DNA of 6,992 nt. Origin: Polyangiaceae bacterium (GTDB lineage: Bacteria > Myxococcota_A > Polyangia > Polyangiales > Polyangiaceae). The stretch's first letter is position 1; each line of letters opens with the position of its first letter. Below are positions 6,244 to 6,992 of this stretch, in pieces. Location of the stretch: contig JAICXU010000163.1 of NCBI GenBank assembly GCA_025934595.1, forward strand, positions 1-6,992. The letters run 5' to 3'. The notes below the pieces were generated by a model. The model saw nothing but the letters and a program-made list of their open reading frames with translations. It searched no databases and was not told the origin of the DNA. Both the position numbers and the translations under genes were made by a program.

Positions 6244-6260
6244 CGCGTGAGCCTCACGCG
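6244..6260. promoter_or_regulatory. 17-base perfect palindrome over a ribosome binding site
   Basis: CGCGTGAG (6244-6251) and CTCACGCG (6253-6260) are exact reverse complements around one central base. The element abuts the ATG at 6243 and contains the TGAGG ribosome binding site of the leftward gene. In the transcript it could fold into a 7-base-pair stem with a 3-base loop; on DNA it could be a dimer-binding operator in the divergent intergenic region. Confidence 0.45.
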
Positions 6261-6281
6261 TAGCATTCGCTGGCGGACGGT

Positions 6282-6312
6282 GGGAACCGATTCGAATTTT
6301 GGATCACATAAT
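6282..6312 (+). promoter_or_regulatory. Candidate promoter for the rightward lipoprotein gene
   Basis: In the 97-base divergent spacer, the most AT-rich part holds GGGAACC at 6282-6288, which resembles the GGAAC -35 element used by many ECF sigma factors. CATAAT at 6307-6312 matches five of six bases of a housekeeping -10 box. The two elements belong to different promoter classes, so only one, or neither, may be real. The predicted leader would be short, ending at the ATG at 6341. Confidence 0.25.
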
Positions 6313-6327
6313 CCCCGCGCGGACATT

Positions 6328-6332
6328 GGAGA
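6328..6332 (+). promoter_or_regulatory. Ribosome binding site GGAGA
   Basis: GGAGA lies 8 bases before the ATG at 6341, near-ideal spacing, and supports that start for the rightward lipoprotein gene. Confidence 0.6.
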
Positions 6333-6340
6333 CGCAAGCC

Positions 6341-6992
6341 ATGCGCATTCGCTTTTCAGCCGTAACGATCGCATCGGGAGCTCTCGCCGTCGCCGCGTGT
6401 TTCTGCGCGTGCTCCGGCTCGAACGCCTCGGGATTCGAAACTGGAGACGGCGGCCAGCTCGGCGCAGTCGGCGACGGCAGCTCGCTCGGAGCTCTGCCGA
6501 GCGGCGGCGGTGACGGCGGCAGCGAAACACCGGGAAAAACGCTGTTTTATGTGCATACGAACACCACCCTCTACTCGGTCGACCCGTCGAACGTCGCCGC
6601 CCCGCCCGCGAAAATCGGGGACTTCGATTGCATCGGAGGCGGCGGCTCGAACGACTCGTCGATGACCGACATCGGCGTCGCGAAAGACGGATCGCTCTAC
6701 GCCGTGAGTCAAAGCGCCGCATATCCGCTGACCATTTCGGGATCGACGGTTCACTGCGCGGCGAAATGGCCCCTCCCGAGCAGCAACAACAACTTCTACG
6801 GTCTCACCGTCGCTCCCGAAAACACGGTGGCATCCGGCGAGACGCTCATCGCCGCCGACGACTCCGGCGCGCTCTGGAAGATCGACTCGACGACGGGGGC
6901 GACCACGCAGGTGGGCACGCTCGGCACCGATCCTTCGAGCGGGAAACCGTGGGGCCTCTCCGGAGACATCGTGTTTCTCGCGAACTCGGGCA
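6341..6992 (+). CDS. Secreted lipoprotein with beta-propeller-like repeats (3' truncated)
   Basis: 217 residues are visible and the frame is still open at the right edge. A basic N-terminus (R2, R4) and hydrophobic segment (5-19) lead to VAAC, with C20 the likely lipidated cysteine; FCAC with C24 is an alternative. Residues 25-65 are a Gly/Ser/Asp linker. From 67 on, short strands recur around LFYVHTNTTLYSVDP (68-82), MTDIGVAKDGSLYAVS (108-123), FYGLTVAPE (152-160), LIAADDSGALWKIDSTTG (169-186) and WGLSGDIVFLA (204-214). Alternating 'value shown, value computed' strands of this sort are typical of beta-propeller or quinoprotein-like repeats, but too little is visible to count blades. C97 and C139 may form a disulfide. 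It is transcribed away from the sigma factor gene run and could be a target of it, which is inference. Confidence 0.9.
   Translation, partial: MRIRFSAVTIASGALAVAACFCACSGSNASGFETGDGGQLGAVGDGSSLGALPSGGGDGGSETPGKTLFYVHTNTTLYSVDPSNVAAPPAKIGDFDCIGGGGSNDSSMTDIGVAKDGSLYAVSQSAAYPLTISGSTVHCAAKWPLPSSNNNFYGLTVAPENTVASGETLIAADDSGALWKIDSTTGATTQVGTLGTDPSSGKPWGLSGDIVFLANSG

Noticed and set aside
1..6992. CRISPR array, tRNA, rRNA, insertion sequence or attachment site
   Set aside because: No regularly spaced direct repeats, cloverleaf-like sequence, transposase motif or terminal inverted repeats were seen on either strand.

Overview
The window looks like chromosomal DNA of a myxobacterium (Myxococcota, most likely the Polyangiales). 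GC is about 62% from a rough count on a few lines. Nearly every gene is an envelope gene: lipoproteins with Gly/Asp/Ala-rich linkers behind a lipobox cysteine, repeated cysteine-rich modules, a proline-linked two-membrane-segment protein, and an ECF sigma factor paired with a membrane protein with a TPR-like tail. The assignment rests on this style of protein, not on a marker gene.

Layout: one rightward gene enters from the left edge (ends at 778). It converges on seven leftward genes filling 796-6243, and a divergent rightward gene starts at 6341 and runs off the right edge. In transcription order the leftward genes are: (1) a periplasmic/outer-membrane-like protein with an Asn-rich linker and a C-terminal aromatic residue (6243-5146); (2) an ECF sigma factor (5107-4529); (3) a single-pass membrane protein with a TPR-like tail, the presumed sigma regulator (4532-3756), joined to the sigma gene by an ATGA overlap; (4) a small seven-cysteine lipoprotein (3750-3490); (5) a cysteine-rich lipoprotein with a calcineurin-like metallophosphoesterase domain (3443-1989); (6) a lipoprotein of the zinc peptidase M15 type (1901-1110); (7) a tiny lipoprotein with a C-C-CC-C-C framework (1077-796). 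Gaps are -4, 5, 32, 38, 46 and 87 bases, so one long transcript is possible, with 3443 and 1901 the likeliest places for extra promoters.

The parts read as an envelope regulatory and effector cassette: a barrel-like protein, a sigma factor and its membrane partner at the head, then surface lipoproteins that include a phosphoesterase and a peptidoglycan-type peptidase. That joint role is inference. The strongest unusual signals are a seven-cysteine module shared with near-identical spacing by the adjacent small lipoprotein and phosphoesterase, a 17-base perfect palindrome over the ribosome binding site of the first leftward gene, a nested palindrome at the convergent gene junction, and a large excess of the octamer GCGATCGC. 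No tRNA, rRNA, CRISPR array, transposase or phage gene was seen, and no gene-free stretch exceeds about 100 bases.
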